DNA of 64,000 nucleotides from Promerops cafer (lineage: Eukaryota > Chordata > Aves > Passeriformes > Nectariniidae): the NCBI GenBank assembly GCA_013398275.1, contig VZSE01004134.1, positions 126,761 through 190,760 of the forward strand, read 5' to 3'. This document shows positions 25,301 through 36,908 of the stretch, piece by piece (the stretch's first letter is position 1; each line of letters starts with the position of its first letter). The position numbers and the translations under genes were made by a program. The notes under the pieces are model-generated. The model saw nothing but the letters and a program-made list of their open reading frames with translations. It had not been told where the DNA came from and ran no database searches.

Positions 25301-28300
25301 TTGAATGGTGTCAGCAGAGTAAAAGAAACCACTCTTGTGCATTTCTCATGTCTAATTTCACACATGCTTGCAATCCTTCGTTTCCATGGGTTAGGGACGT
25401 AGAAAGAGGCTGCATAAAGATTGTAAGCCAAGTCCTAATGTAGTCTGCTGTGATGCTGATGGAGATACAACAGCTCCTCTCAATGTGTATGGAAGTCTGC
25501 TTTGTGAACCCCTAAGATTTATCCATTTCCTTTTGCTTTAAAACTTTCCCTATTTTCATCTGTTTAGCCTGGCTAATGCAGGCTTTTGGCACCACAGAAT
25601 GGAAAAATGTTTTCTGTGTGGTGCCATTGAGACTTCTGTTTGCTCTCAAAGGATTTCTGGTAAATCTGTACCGTTTGTTTCTGCTTGTAACTAATTTCTG
25701 ACACTGGTAGGTTCAGTCAGTATTCTCCCTTTGTATCACTGACTGAGTACCTGGCCATCCTCAGTGGTGCCTTCTTTACCCATATTCCAGTGATAGGTGT
25801 TACTTTGATCACTTTTTATGCTGTGAAACAAGAACCTTTTTGAGTTATCTTGCTACTGAGCATCCAGATTTACAGCCTAATGATGATTAACTTTTTATAG
25901 GTTATTTCATGCAGACACTAGAATTATAATTACTGAGTTGATTCAGCTGAAACTTTCCTTTTTTTGTTCCAGGAGAGACTGTACAAGGGGAATTCCAGAT
26001 CGAGATGGGCAGGTGCGTTACAACCGAATTACTGCTTTAGTTAAAAACCAAAACAAGCTGACCCCAAAGCAGAAAGGACACAGTGTGCACACAGCACAAA
26101 CACAATCGCTTCAGCTGAGACGTTTAAGCAGAACTAATTTTGTGTGCTAATGAGCATAAAGTAAATTACTAGGTTACCTGCTTGCTGGGGTGGTAGCCTC
26201 AGATACTGGCAAGGGGAAACCTCTGAATGATGGGAGCATCTTTTCAGGCTGGCATGTGGCAGTAAAAGCTTTTTGGTTGACCATCTTAGGTGTTAAGAGA
26301 GAGCTGCTGTACTTACTTAGCTGGCAAAGGATGCCTTCTGTCACATTTATCTAAATAAAACAACTGGTGCCATAATGAAACAAGGCTGTAAAAGGACAGG
26401 CGTGAAAATCAATGCCACAATGGGATTCAAAACCTTTCATTTCTGAAGAGAGGTAGGAAATAGGCAGATATACTATGTAAAAATGAAAAATCTGACACCA
26501 AGAATGTAAGCCTTAAAAAAACCTCACCAACCAAAAAAGACCTCTCCCACCAGTGAACAGCATGGAATCAATGTCAATAAACAAATTAAACGCCTGGAGT
26601 GAACCATGCCCAGCAACAGAACCTATAAAAAATGAGACAGCTACAGTTTTTTCTGACAGCTCATAGAAAGACAACATCCAAAAAGCCAAATTTTTGCAAT
26701 CCTAGAAGAAAACTTGTGTTGGTTTTTAGCATAACTGTGTCCTGTTTGCCTCTCAGCACTACCCAGACGAGCGGCACGGGGGGCCTGACCGTCACTCCCG
26801 GGACAGCTGGGGTGGCTACGGCTCTGACAGAAGGATGAGTGAGGGAAGAGGGATCCCCCCACAAACCCGGTGAGTGCCTGGCAAATCAGGGAGGTGACTG
26901 GGGGGCTCTTAACATTTCCTCAGTGAACCTTCGGAGGGTGACAGCAGAAGCAGCTTGACAAGTGTGAATCCTCTCTCCAGATCTTTGAGCATCTGCAGGA
27001 GCAGGGAATTGCTACGTGTAGCTCCCACATGCCTCGGGAGAGTGAAGCTCTCTGTAGTGAGTAAAGAGCTGCTCAGTTAGCTCAGCTCCTGACTGTGGTT
27101 GTCCTGTAAATATCTCTCATTTCTACAGATGAGATTCAGTCTGTTCTTACAGGTGAGATTTACAGATGCCCCAGTAAGGCCTACACAAGTCTCATTCATG
27201 GCCAGTGGTCAGGTTTTAAAGGAAATTGAGTGAGAAGTCTCTGCAGTGGTGGGGGTAGAGAGCTTGGACTCACCTGGAATCGTAGTGGTTTCTCTTTAAA
27301 CCAGTTAATCAAGCTGGGCATATTCTAGCTGCATAATTTTCAGACAGAGGAGTGGCAGCCAATGAATTGATCCATGCCTGAGTATTTTCAGTCCATTGCA
27401 ATATCCATGATGCCTCTGGATCAAAAAAGACAAGTTTTGTTGTGTGAAGGATGCTATTCAGCAAGTGTCTCATTGTTTTTCTTTGACCAGTTCTGATTGC
27501 AGTGATTGGGTGGCTACAGCTACAGCTTGATTAACCATTTAACACACTTTGGCATGGGGTATGGTGTTTGGCTTTACCCTGTGCTGCTCAGTGGGTAGGG
27601 GACATACCTAGAAGATGTTCTTTTATTTTTTTAAGAGATGGACGTGACTGGGGAGATCATGGTCGAAAGTTAGAGGGGCATCAAGATCGTACATGGCAGG
27701 GAAATGTGGATGGAGGAGTGATGGGACGGGATCATGAGAGATGGCAAGGTACACTTGCTGCTTACCAGTGTGATCGTGGTTCTTTTCTGTGAATTACTGC
27801 TGCTGAACCTTCTAGTGGTAGTTAAATTACTGAGAAAGCAAATGAAATTCTGGGAACAAGGTGACATTTTTATTAGGGAAACACAAAAGCCTGTATTTTT
27901 CTTTTCTTTTTTTCCCCCCCTTTTTTTCTCTTTTTGAATTAGGTGGTGATAGAAGCATGCCCCGCNACGGGATCATGAGAGATGGCAAGGTACACTTGCT
28001 GCTTACCAGTGTGATCGTGGTTCTTTTCTGTGAATTACTGCTGCTGAACCTTCTAGTGGTAGTTAAATTACTGAGAAAGCAAATGAAATTCTGGGAACAA
28101 GGTGACATTTTTATTAGGGAAACACAAAAGCCTGTATTTTTCTTTTCTTTTTTCCCCCCCTTTTTTTCTCTTTTTGAATTAGGTGGTGATAGAAGCATGC
28201 CTGGTCAGTCAGGACCAGGCCATGGGATGACTCGAGGAGGGACGTCAGGGTAAGAAGCTCTGTCAGAATGCTTACAATATTCTTACAACAATTCGATCTG

Positions 28301-28589
28301 CATCGACAAATTCTGAAAAACACCATCTTCTACCTTAAACCTAGATTGGCAAGGGGCGGGGGGGCAAAAAAAAAAAAACCACAGCCCCAACAAATTAAAG
28401 CAACATCTTTCAGAGCCTGAACGTGGCCGGGCCGTGTCCAACGTGTGTGGCGTTGTTTGCAGGCGCGGAGGCTTCGCGGCAGCCGGGAGCCAGGGCCAGG
28501 TGCTGCAGGGCAGTGGGATCCCAGGTGTGTTTGCAGGCCCCGAGAGGACAAGCAGGCCCAGTGAGCCGCGCTTCAGCCGCCGCTACTGA
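13320..28589 (+). CDS. SAFB2: SAFB2, scaffold attachment factor B2 (complete)
   Basis: Nuclear SAP/RRM protein, paralogue of SAFB. Coding exons: 13320-13514, 14229-14316, 15727-15791, 15879-16085 (or 16157), 17293-17355, 18160-18187, 19136-19637, 20068-20114, 20619-20719, 21560-21709, 21813-21913, 22378-22514, 23048-23136, 23645-23781, 24344-24637, 25099-25236, 25973-26012, 26757-26869, 27636-27748, 28183-28249, 28463-28589. All phases join; 2,802 bases give 933 residues (957 with the longer exon 4), close to human SAFB2 (about 953). Order: SAP domain (about 31-65), acidic exon (about 216-382), RRM (about 405-483, NLWVSGL and ARCYGFVTM), Lys/Glu-rich linker, Arg/Glu coiled coil ([20 protein letters not shown] as in human SAFB2), RRPYDPDSRRDDPYWPEAKR, Gly/Arg-rich tail ending FSRRY. 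Exons 19 and 20 are partly duplicated around the N at 27966, probably an assembly fault; the right-hand copy of exon 20 is intact. Confidence 0.94.
16086..16157 (+). other. SAFB2: Alternative 5' splice-site extension of SAFB2 exon 4 (+24 codons)
   Basis: The exon beginning at 15879 has two in-phase donors: GCT|GTAGGT after 16085 and ATG|GTATGC after 16157. The short form is 207 bp, exactly the length of the SAFB exon (9747-9953), and joins as EYA-VEFEDV, resembling the human layout. The 72-bp extension stays open and adds a segment starting VGNLEASPRFSEIK. In SAFB the equivalent readthrough meets a stop codon within five codons. Confidence 0.6.
18336..18414 (+). repeat. Conserved intronic block shared by SAFB2 and SAFB introns
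   Basis: This intronic stretch (core GCAGGGTCATAGAGATTGG) aligns at high identity with the reverse complement of about 6764-6850 in the matching SAFB intron. The intron sequence between it and the identical block (about 18415-18690) is only loosely alignable. It could be an older conversion remnant or a conserved element. Confidence 0.6.
18888..19781 (+). repeat. Inverted 894-bp identical block, SAFB2 copy
   Basis: Partner of 5389-6282, about 12.6 kb away in opposite orientation; coordinates pair as x + y = 25170. The boundaries are a T/C difference at 18887 and a T/C difference at 19782. Both intron flanks are identical as well as the exon, so protein-level constraint cannot explain the identity. 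The exon encodes an acidic, Ala/Glu/Ser-rich stretch from NEKILDILGETCKSE to ESSASEGADQK. Confidence 0.9.
21400..21495 (+). mobile_element. CR1 LINE 3' tail in SAFB2 intron
   Basis: A CR1-like tail with GACAGGGGATTAATTGAACT, then AAGTCCTTTCCCATCCAAAC and TGTTCTAAG, just upstream of the second RRM exon (21560). Confidence 0.7.
27726..27965 (+). repeat. Left copy of a ~240-bp direct duplication at the N (SAFB2 exon 19 end, intron, exon 20 start)
   Basis: Repeated at 27967-28200 (offset 241, then 240 after a one-base T-run difference) with a single N at 27966 between them. It carries the last 23 bp of exon 19, the whole intron and the first bases of exon 20. The last few bases before the N diverge, as at a contig end. 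Probably an unmerged overlap, not a real duplication. Confidence 0.85.
27967..28200 (+). repeat. Right copy of the ~240-bp duplication
   Basis: Same sequence as 27726-27961. It begins mid-exon 19 directly after the N and runs through the intron into the intact exon 20 (28183-28249). The real transcript most likely uses exon 19 at 27636-27748 and exon 20 at 28183-28249. Confidence 0.85.
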
Positions 28590-28925
28590 CGGCGCTCGCT
28601 GTACATAGATGTGGGTTTTTGGTTTTATTTTTTTTGGTTTTTTTTTTTAATGCCACGTGGCAGTGGTCGTGAGTTTTATTAACCAGGGTCACCTTGAGTT
28701 TGTGATCTAAAAAAAACAGAAAAAAAAAAAAAAAAAGCAAGACTGCTGCTGCACTGTAGCCAAATACTGTGTCGACTTGGTTTGGGGTTTGTTGGTTTTG
28801 GTTTTTGTTTGTTTGTTTGTTTGTTTGTAATGAACATGGTGTTGGTCGAACAACACTTTTAAGTTTCTGTAAGTGAAACATTCCATTTTTCAGAAATAAT
28901 AAAATCGGTTTATGGCTACTGTTTT
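28590..28925 (+). other. SAFB2: SAFB2 3'UTR with U-rich and A-rich tracts
   Basis: This follows the TGA at 28587-28589. A T-rich tract (28623-28648: T4, T8, GG, T11) and an A-rich tract (28709-28736: A8, CAG, A17) lie about 60 nt apart and could pair in the RNA. A (GTTT)n stretch occupies about 28806-28828. The UTR ends at the poly(A) signal near 28898. Confidence 0.75.
28898..28903 (+). promoter_or_regulatory. SAFB2: SAFB2 poly(A) signal AATAAA
   Basis: A canonical AATAAA 309 bp past the stop codon. It is followed by a T-run and GTTGTTGTTGTTTCTGG (about 28921-28948), a good U/GU-rich downstream element. Confidence 0.85.
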
Positions 28926-29152
28926 TTTTTTTGTTGTTGTTGTTTCTGGAGTCTTTGGCAACCTCATGAGAGGTTTAAAAGTCATTAAAAACAATCTGCT
29001 TTTAGCACTGTGATATTTGAAGAGAAGTGATAGATCTGTGACATTGTGGATGTGGAGGGGCCTGGAAGACTCTGCCTGTCTTTAATTATTTCCTTTGTGC
29101 CATTCAGTTTAAATATTCTTTCTACATTTCCATTTTAGTTTTCTGTCATTAC

Positions 29153-29226
29153 GGGAGGAAGAGGGAAAGCTGGGAGAAAGGGGGAAGGAGAGAGAGGAGG
29201 AAGAAGAAGGAAGGAAGGAGGCCTGA
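29153..29226 (+). repeat. Polypurine tract
   Basis: About 70 bp of nearly uninterrupted A/G (GGGAGGAAGAGGGAAAG, then GGAAGGAAGGAGG) just downstream of SAFB2. Such tracts can form triplex (H-DNA) structures. Apart from this, 28950-29990 holds no recognisable gene. Confidence 0.7.
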
Positions 29227-30061
29227 AAAGTAGGATCTAGTTCAGTCTAGGGGTCAGTGCTTGCCTTGTTCACCTTCCTCTGATGCTGATAGCCTGCTCT
29301 GCTCATTGCTTTGCATCTTCAACATAAAAACCTAAAAGGCAAACATCAGAATACTCCCAGGGTCAGAAGTCACATCTTCTCTCCCCCACCAGCAGCACCA
29401 CAAACACCTGGGGGCCACAGGTGGGGCAGAAAGTGCCCCACGTCCCCTGGGCACTCTAGGGATGCTGAGGGGAAGGAGGATGCAGGAGAGACCAAGAACA
29501 GGTGTCCCCTGGGGCCGTGCTCACAGGTTTGGGGTGATGTCACAGTGGTGGAGCCCCTCAGTCACAAATTTTAATTCCTCCTTCTCTTCCCTATGGCCCG
29601 TCTTTCTTTTTTTCTTCCATCTACCTCTGGCTTCCTGTTCCTGTGTTTTAATTCCTCCCTTTAAAATTTCCTACTCTTGCACATACTGAAAAATAATTTA
29701 TATAATAACAGGGTTATTTCCAAATAACCCTCTTCATCTACTGTATAATACACAGAATTTTAGAAGGTGTAAGGAATTCTGAATACAGATATATATAGCT
29801 CTTGAACATACAGATATAACTTTTGTATATAGATATATATATATAAATTAAACATAAAGGCCTTGAAAATGCAAGAAAATAGGTTCCATAAGGAGGGAAT
29901 AGAGGTTTCTATATTTATTTTTTTCCTGTCTCTAACAAAGTCTGAGATTTTGGATCGGTCTAAATCCAAGCTTGCCGCCTGGTGGTGAGGGTGAGGAACT
30001 GCAAGGTTCTGAGGGCTCGCTGCTGCCGCCTCCTGGGTGAAGGTGGTACTGCAGGGCAGAA

Positions 30062-30340
30062 ACACTGGCACAGGGGCACCGGGGACTCGCCGGTGTCCCC
30101 TGCACAGTGGCACTGGAGACTCGCTGGTGTCCCCTAGAGCAGTGACAACAGGGATTTGCCGATGTCCCCGGCACGGTGACATTGAGAATTCACTGGTGTC
30201 CCCTGTGCAGCGACAGTGGGGATTTGCTGGTGTCCCCATCACAGTGACACCGGGGACTCCCTGGTGTCCCCTAGAGCAGTGACACCAGGGATTTGCCTGT
30301 GTCCCCGGCACGGTGACATCGGGGGCTCACTGGTTTCCCC
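30062..30340 (+). repeat. Minisatellite, ~34-35-bp unit, about 8 copies
   Basis: Degenerate units of the type ACACCGGGGACTCCCTGG / TGTCCCCTAGAGCAGTG. Units 2 and 6, and units 3 and 7, are more alike than adjacent units, giving a higher-order period of four units (about 137 bp). The right-hand contig after the N at 32277 starts inside this array, so the array itself probably broke the assembly. Confidence 0.85.
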
Positions 30341-32276
30341 TGGCAAACAAAAATGGAGCCAGAGACCAGAAATGAGCACATGCCGAGTTCTGAGCAAACC
30401 TGCGATGGTTGCAGTTGGACAGGTGAAGATCCCAAACCAGGAGTGGTGACAACAAGGGACAGAGGTGCACAGGGGTGTTGTTTTTACAGAAAGGGTGAGA
30501 CCAGATGGGTGCGGTGGCCCTGGAGATCCGAGTGTGGGTGGGGTGGGGCAGTGAGGGCCGGGGCTCACACGAAAGGTGTGGGGTCTGCAGTGTGTGTGTA
30601 GGTGTGGGCTGGGTGGTGGAAGATGCCACTATCAAAATGGCAGCTCTGGATGGCCACAGAGCATGCCACACCCAAGATGGGCATGGCCAGAACTCAGAGT
30701 ATGCCACACCCACGGTGGTGAGCTTGGCCAGAAGTCAGTTTTGGTCAAGAAGGTGTTGCAGGCTGGAAGTCCAAGTTGGCCACCTCCAACGTGGTGGGCA
30801 GGCCGAAAGTCATTGGTACCATGCTCAAGGTGGTGGACAGAGCCAAGTGTCACAGTGCCACGCTCAAGGTGGTGGACAGAGCCAAGTGTCACAGTGCCAC
30901 GCTCAAGGTGGTGGACAGAGGCAAACATTGTGGTGCCACACTGAAGATGGCGATGGGACGTGGTGGCCCTGTTGTCCCAAACTCCAAGTAACAGCTGTAC
31001 CCAGGAACCCTCGTGCCATCAAACACCCAAGAGTGTTTGAGAGGTGGCCCCTGGGAGTCCAAGGCCAGCCAGAGCCGTCACCTGTCACTTCAGGGTTAAC
31101 AAATTTGTTTCACTGCCCTGGAGCATCACCACAAAGAGATTGCAGAATTATTTTTAACAGCTCACAGCATGACCCAGAAATTTAAGCCTTGGAAAAACAA
31201 AATTTTCCCTTTATTTATATTGCACCTGTTTCACAAAGAGCTACATGGCAGAAGTTCCTTCTGCTGAAAAATGCTGCGTCAGAAAAAAATGAGTTTGAAC
31301 ACAGATTAGAAAGGAAAACGGAGCTTTGGAAATCATCATGAGTTGACCCCAAAATACCAACACTATTTTTACAAATCACTGTGCACTTACAAAGCCAAAG
31401 TCTTGCCTCAGTTTTGTTTAGCATTCAGTTATTTTAAAGCCACAAGCATTTTACCAGATGATACTCTTACCACTACCGGGTACTAAAATTGAACCTGCAG
31501 GAGGAATATTTTTAAGCTGTCTTGAAAGAGCACCAAACACTCTTTGGAACTACCAACAGAACACCCACATGGAGAGGGGAGAGATTGGTTTTCTTATTTC
31601 CACAACTACCCAGGACTGCTTGGGGAAGAAGTTTTTCAATGTTGTGATGTATTTATTTGTAAAAAATGTGTAGTGGAAATCAAAATATCTCAAAGGAGTC
31701 CAGTGCTTGTGTTCTAACCCTGGTTACAGCATTCCTGTGTGAGGCATCACCCAAAACATCCACCCAACTCCTCACCAGTGGCCATTATGACACTCACAGA
31801 GCTTCTTGCAAGGAATAAACCCAAACCAACCCCCTTGGCTTTGATTTAATAACAGGTCATTGTACACAGCTGTGTAGACTTTGCCCTCTTTATTCCAGTG
31901 TTTCTGTACTTTCTACAGACCTGTGTACAGAGTCAAACACGCCACTCATTTACAAACCAGCTTAAAACAAACGTCTCACTTGGCCAAACAAAAATCTTGC
32001 AGAGGTCCAAGATGAAAATGTTTATTACAGCAGTGTCAGGAAGTTCCTTTCCCTGAATGTGGGCAATATTGCTTAAGGACTGGGATTTGGGATCCAGCAA
32101 AGCCACCCCGTGTAACCGACTCACCCGACCGTTTTAATCACACCTTGCACCACACCCAACCATCCCTGCTGCCCACAGACCCAGGCTGGAGCAGCAGGAG
32201 CTCTCCAGGGAAGAGATTCACTCCCTGAGCCCTAAATGGACCCATTATCCTCACGGGATATCCTCATTTTGGGCCA
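30192..32276 (+). repeat. Left copy of a 2,085-bp tandem duplication
   Basis: Matches 32278-34362 at a constant offset of 2086 bp, ending exactly at the N at 32277. Only two substitutions were noticed (30855 G/A and 30861 C/T), both within one 39-bp minisatellite unit. This fits two haplotypes placed end to end. No gene is recognised in the unit. Confidence 0.9.
30640..30960 (+). repeat. Minisatellite, 39-bp unit
   Basis: Three clear copies of a 39-bp unit (CAAGGTGGTGGACAGAGCC / AAGTGTCACAGTGCCACGCT) around 30826-30945, preceded by degenerate units. Long reading frames across it (for example 226 codons from 30505) are products of the repeat, with no recognisable domain. Confidence 0.8.
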
Positions 32277-32277
32277 N

Positions 32278-34362
32278 ACTGGTGTCCCCTGTGCAGCGAC
32301 AGTGGGGATTTGCTGGTGTCCCCATCACAGTGACACCGGGGACTCCCTGGTGTCCCCTAGAGCAGTGACACCAGGGATTTGCCTGTGTCCCCGGCACGGT
32401 GACATCGGGGGCTCACTGGTTTCCCCTGGCAAACAAAAATGGAGCCAGAGACCAGAAATGAGCACATGCCGAGTTCTGAGCAAACCTGCGATGGTTGCAG
32501 TTGGACAGGTGAAGATCCCAAACCAGGAGTGGTGACAACAAGGGACAGAGGTGCACAGGGGTGTTGTTTTTACAGAAAGGGTGAGACCAGATGGGTGCGG
32601 TGGCCCTGGAGATCCGAGTGTGGGTGGGGTGGGGCAGTGAGGGCCGGGGCTCACACGAAAGGTGTGGGGTCTGCAGTGTGTGTGTAGGTGTGGGCTGGGT
32701 GGTGGAAGATGCCACTATCAAAATGGCAGCTCTGGATGGCCACAGAGCATGCCACACCCAAGATGGGCATGGCCAGAACTCAGAGTATGCCACACCCACG
32801 GTGGTGAGCTTGGCCAGAAGTCAGTTTTGGTCAAGAAGGTGTTGCAGGCTGGAAGTCCAAGTTGGCCACCTCCAACGTGGTGGGCAGGCCGAAAGTCATT
32901 GGTACCATGCTCAAGGTGGTGGACAGAGCCAAGTGTCACAATGCCATGCTCAAGGTGGTGGACAGAGCCAAGTGTCACAGTGCCACGCTCAAGGTGGTGG
33001 ACAGAGGCAAACATTGTGGTGCCACACTGAAGATGGCGATGGGACGTGGTGGCCCTGTTGTCCCAAACTCCAAGTAACAGCTGTACCCAGGAACCCTCGT
33101 GCCATCAAACACCCAAGAGTGTTTGAGAGGTGGCCCCTGGGAGTCCAAGGCCAGCCAGAGCCGTCACCTGTCACTTCAGGGTTAACAAATTTGTTTCACT
33201 GCCCTGGAGCATCACCACAAAGAGATTGCAGAATTATTTTTAACAGCTCACAGCATGACCCAGAAATTTAAGCCTTGGAAAAACAAAATTTTCCCTTTAT
33301 TTATATTGCACCTGTTTCACAAAGAGCTACATGGCAGAAGTTCCTTCTGCTGAAAAATGCTGCGTCAGAAAAAAATGAGTTTGAACACAGATTAGAAAGG
33401 AAAACGGAGCTTTGGAAATCATCATGAGTTGACCCCAAAATACCAACACTATTTTTACAAATCACTGTGCACTTACAAAGCCAAAGTCTTGCCTCAGTTT
33501 TGTTTAGCATTCAGTTATTTTAAAGCCACAAGCATTTTACCAGATGATACTCTTACCACTACCGGGTACTAAAATTGAACCTGCAGGAGGAATATTTTTA
33601 AGCTGTCTTGAAAGAGCACCAAACACTCTTTGGAACTACCAACAGAACACCCACATGGAGAGGGGAGAGATTGGTTTTCTTATTTCCACAACTACCCAGG
33701 ACTGCTTGGGGAAGAAGTTTTTCAATGTTGTGATGTATTTATTTGTAAAAAATGTGTAGTGGAAATCAAAATATCTCAAAGGAGTCCAGTGCTTGTGTTC
33801 TAACCCTGGTTACAGCATTCCTGTGTGAGGCATCACCCAAAACATCCACCCAACTCCTCACCAGTGGCCATTATGACACTCACAGAGCTTCTTGCAAGGA
33901 ATAAACCCAAACCAACCCCCTTGGCTTTGATTTAATAACAGGTCATTGTACACAGCTGTGTAGACTTTGCCCTCTTTATTCCAGTGTTTCTGTACTTTCT
34001 ACAGACCTGTGTACAGAGTCAAACACGCCACTCATTTACAAACCAGCTTAAAACAAACGTCTCACTTGGCCAAACAAAAATCTTGCAGAGGTCCAAGATG
34101 AAAATGTTTATTACAGCAGTGTCAGGAAGTTCCTTTCCCTGAATGTGGGCAATATTGCTTAAGGACTGGGATTTGGGATCCAGCAAAGCCACCCCGTGTA
34201 ACCGACTCACCCGACCGTTTTAATCACACCTTGCACCACACCCAACCATCCCTGCTGCCCACAGACCCAGGCTGGAGCAGCAGGAGCTCTCCAGGGAAGA
34301 GATTCACTCCCTGAGCCCTAAATGGACCCATTATCCTCACGGGATATCCTCATTTTGGGCCA
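32278..34362 (+). repeat. Right copy of the 2,085-bp tandem duplication
   Basis: Begins at the first base after the N and continues into unique sequence at 34363. It includes part of the ~35-bp minisatellite (32278-32426) and the 39-bp minisatellite (about 32726-33046). The perfect end-to-end fit at the N favours a failed contig merge over a biological duplication. Confidence 0.9.
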
Positions 34363-36120
34363 GTCCCTGCAAGCACAGGAGTTTTGTTTCAGAGACAGGA
34401 GTGAGGCCACAGGCCCAGAATGGAATCTGGGACAGTTCTGAACAGGAAACCCTCAGCTGCTGCCAAGACTACAGAAACAGCTGAGCTTAAAACCTGCCAT
34501 GGTAAGTGTGCAGGGCAAGCTTACTCTGAAAACTCGTGCCAGAAAAGGTTTGGTTATGTTCTTTAAAAGGAAAAAAATCTGAACATGTTTAATAAAGCCT
34601 CTGATCTGTTTTTTATTTACTCCCTGTAGCAGCTGAGGTTGTAGAACATGGCACAGCAGAGGATGGGCCTGGACATCTCTGGGGCCCCACTGCCACTCTC
34701 TTCTGGTATTTTACACCCTGTGATGTAAAGAATCATCTCCATTTTCCAAAGGGGAAACTGAGGCACAAAGACCACAATTCAGCTTTTGCAGGAATTTAAC
34801 AGGTCACAGCCCTTTGAAAGCAGCTGGAAAACTTCAGCCCCTCTTGAAAAATCTCAGCCTGAATCTCATCCTCAAATGAGTCTCTTGCAGAGTCAGCACC
34901 TAATCAAATCCAGAGTCCACCAAATCCTTGTTACTTGTAGGTAAAAGCACTGAAATGTTGGGAAGTGAGCCCTAGAAATAAATACACATTTGGCACTTTA
35001 CCTGTATTAAAAAGAAGTAATTACAAATACATTAATACTGGAACAGGCAAAAGAAATGGCAGCTGAAGGAAAGATTTCCTCATGACCTTGTTCACCCTGG
35101 TTAGGGAAAGGTTTATTTATATTTTCTACCAAAAGCCCAAGTTCTCAGCTAGCACAAACAGACTGAACTCCAGTCAAGGCAAGAACTTCTGCTCACACAG
35201 GGCAGCAGCATTTTTAACCCATCTCTGAAGTTTCAGAAGGACCATTTCCTCTTTTGGAGTCTCTGGTGGAAGGCTGTTCATGTAACTACCACCCCAGCAG
35301 CCAAAAGAATAAGATCAGCTTGATTTTGCACTTAAAAATAAATCCTTTATTATCCAGAAAGGAGCCAAATCATCATCTCACATCATGGAAATGGTCATTT
35401 GTAAAGCAATAAATAAGAGGAGTGTTCTGTGACACACCCTGAATTTTGTCACTGGTGTCTGGTACCTCTCTGGTTAAAAGCATAAAACTTATGCTATCAA
35501 AGTCTCACTGTACAACAGTCTGGGAAGGAAGGAAGGCCTCTAAAATCTTTTGCTAAAGCAATGACAGAAAAATCTGATTCAGTGAAACCCAAGTTCCAAG
35601 TTGGGTTTCACTTCATTCCAAGGAATTTCATTCAAAGGAATGAAAGCCAAGTTTCATCCCTTCCATGCACAAATGCAGTACCTGACACACACAATCACCT
35701 TGTCTAGAATTTATACTGAATCAGTTCTTAACCATAAATTATTTATTTACTGCTGATTCAAACAATTTTTCTTTAATTTCCTATTCGAGCCAGGGGAGTT
35801 GCAGGAACAGCACAGGATACAAAATTTAGCTTCTTTCAGCAGGAAGTGGAAGTCAGGCTAAATCCACACAGCTACTCCAACAGCAGTAATTAAGAAATTT
35901 AAAAAACCCAAACAATTAGGGGCTAAAAAGATTTAAGAAACAATTAATATTGATGATTGTTCAAATCAATGCATTCCAAATATATGAATCATATAAGAGA
36001 GCATAACTTATGCATAAAACTGAGAACAAAACACCTTTCACCTTTCAATTTCTAAAGCAACAAAACAGTTTTGAAAGAAGAGGTGTGAAGTAAGTAAAAA
36101 AATAAAATCATATTATTCCA
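34363..36120. other. Convergent intergenic spacer, no gene recognised
   Basis: AT-rich unique sequence between the SAFB2 and SLC35E1 3' ends, with short reading frames only. It may include distal SLC35E1 3'UTR: a minus-strand AATAAA at 35346-35351 is followed in transcript direction by GU-rich sequence. Confidence 0.6.
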
Positions 36121-36126
36121 AACACT

Positions 36127-36132
36127 TTTATT
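36127..36132 (-). promoter_or_regulatory. SLC35E1: Candidate SLC35E1 poly(A) signal (AATAAA, minus strand)
   Basis: TTTATT on the plus strand, about 780 bp beyond the SLC35E1 stop codon. A second candidate at 35346-35351 would give a longer 3'UTR. Which one is used cannot be decided from sequence. Confidence 0.45.
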
Positions 36133-36908
36133 TGTGAAGGAGTTTCCTGCATGGCCAAGGGATAGCAATGTCTGGAGTTACAGGACTACATGATTCAGAA
36201 AACAATGATGATTTTAAGTTGGGCTTGGTTGTTCTCTGCCATGACCAGTGATTTGGAGAACTGTGTTTTTCTGTGCCTGAAGCAGTTCTGGGAGAGATCA
36301 ATCCTGCCACTGCCTGCTCCTCCAGAAACACTTCTGGTTTGTCATCCAGGACTGAAGGCAGAGGCACAAGAGTTGTGAATATCCACAAGAAGTTCCACAG
36401 ATGCTGGAGATGAACTCGAGTTTACCTGCCTGCAGCTGATCCACCTTGGTCAATCCTCCTCAGGCAAATCCTGATAAGCACAAGTACCCCTTGCTTTCAC
36501 TTCTTTCTGAAAGCTTCATTAAAGTAATTGAACCGTTATTAGAGAACAAGTTAAAGGTGACATTACCAGCATGGAAACAAGATACTGGCCAGAATTCAGC
36601 TGCCAAGAGAACAATGAGCTGGCAGACTCTGAAAGGAGCAGTGACAGATGTTCCACTCGGCAGTGACACGTGCACCTCACCAGAATCTGCTCTGTGGGTT
36701 TGGTTCCAGTGTCAGGTCTGGCTGTTCCAGGTTTAAAGCTCTGCCCAGCAGCAGCTGCAGGTCCTGCACCACTCCCCTCCACATGCACCTGCCCTGCTGC
36801 CAAACCTGCACAGTTCAATGGCTTTGTGACATTCATGGATGTACTAAAAGTTTTCTGATAATGCTGGGGACACTTTGATATCACAGTCTGTACCTGTCTG
36901 CCAGGATC

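Noticed and set aside
30505..31185. 226-codon reading frame on the plus strand (and an almost identical one at 32591-33271)
   Set aside because: It runs through the 39-bp minisatellite, has no recognisable domain, and frames are open on both strands because of repeat composition.
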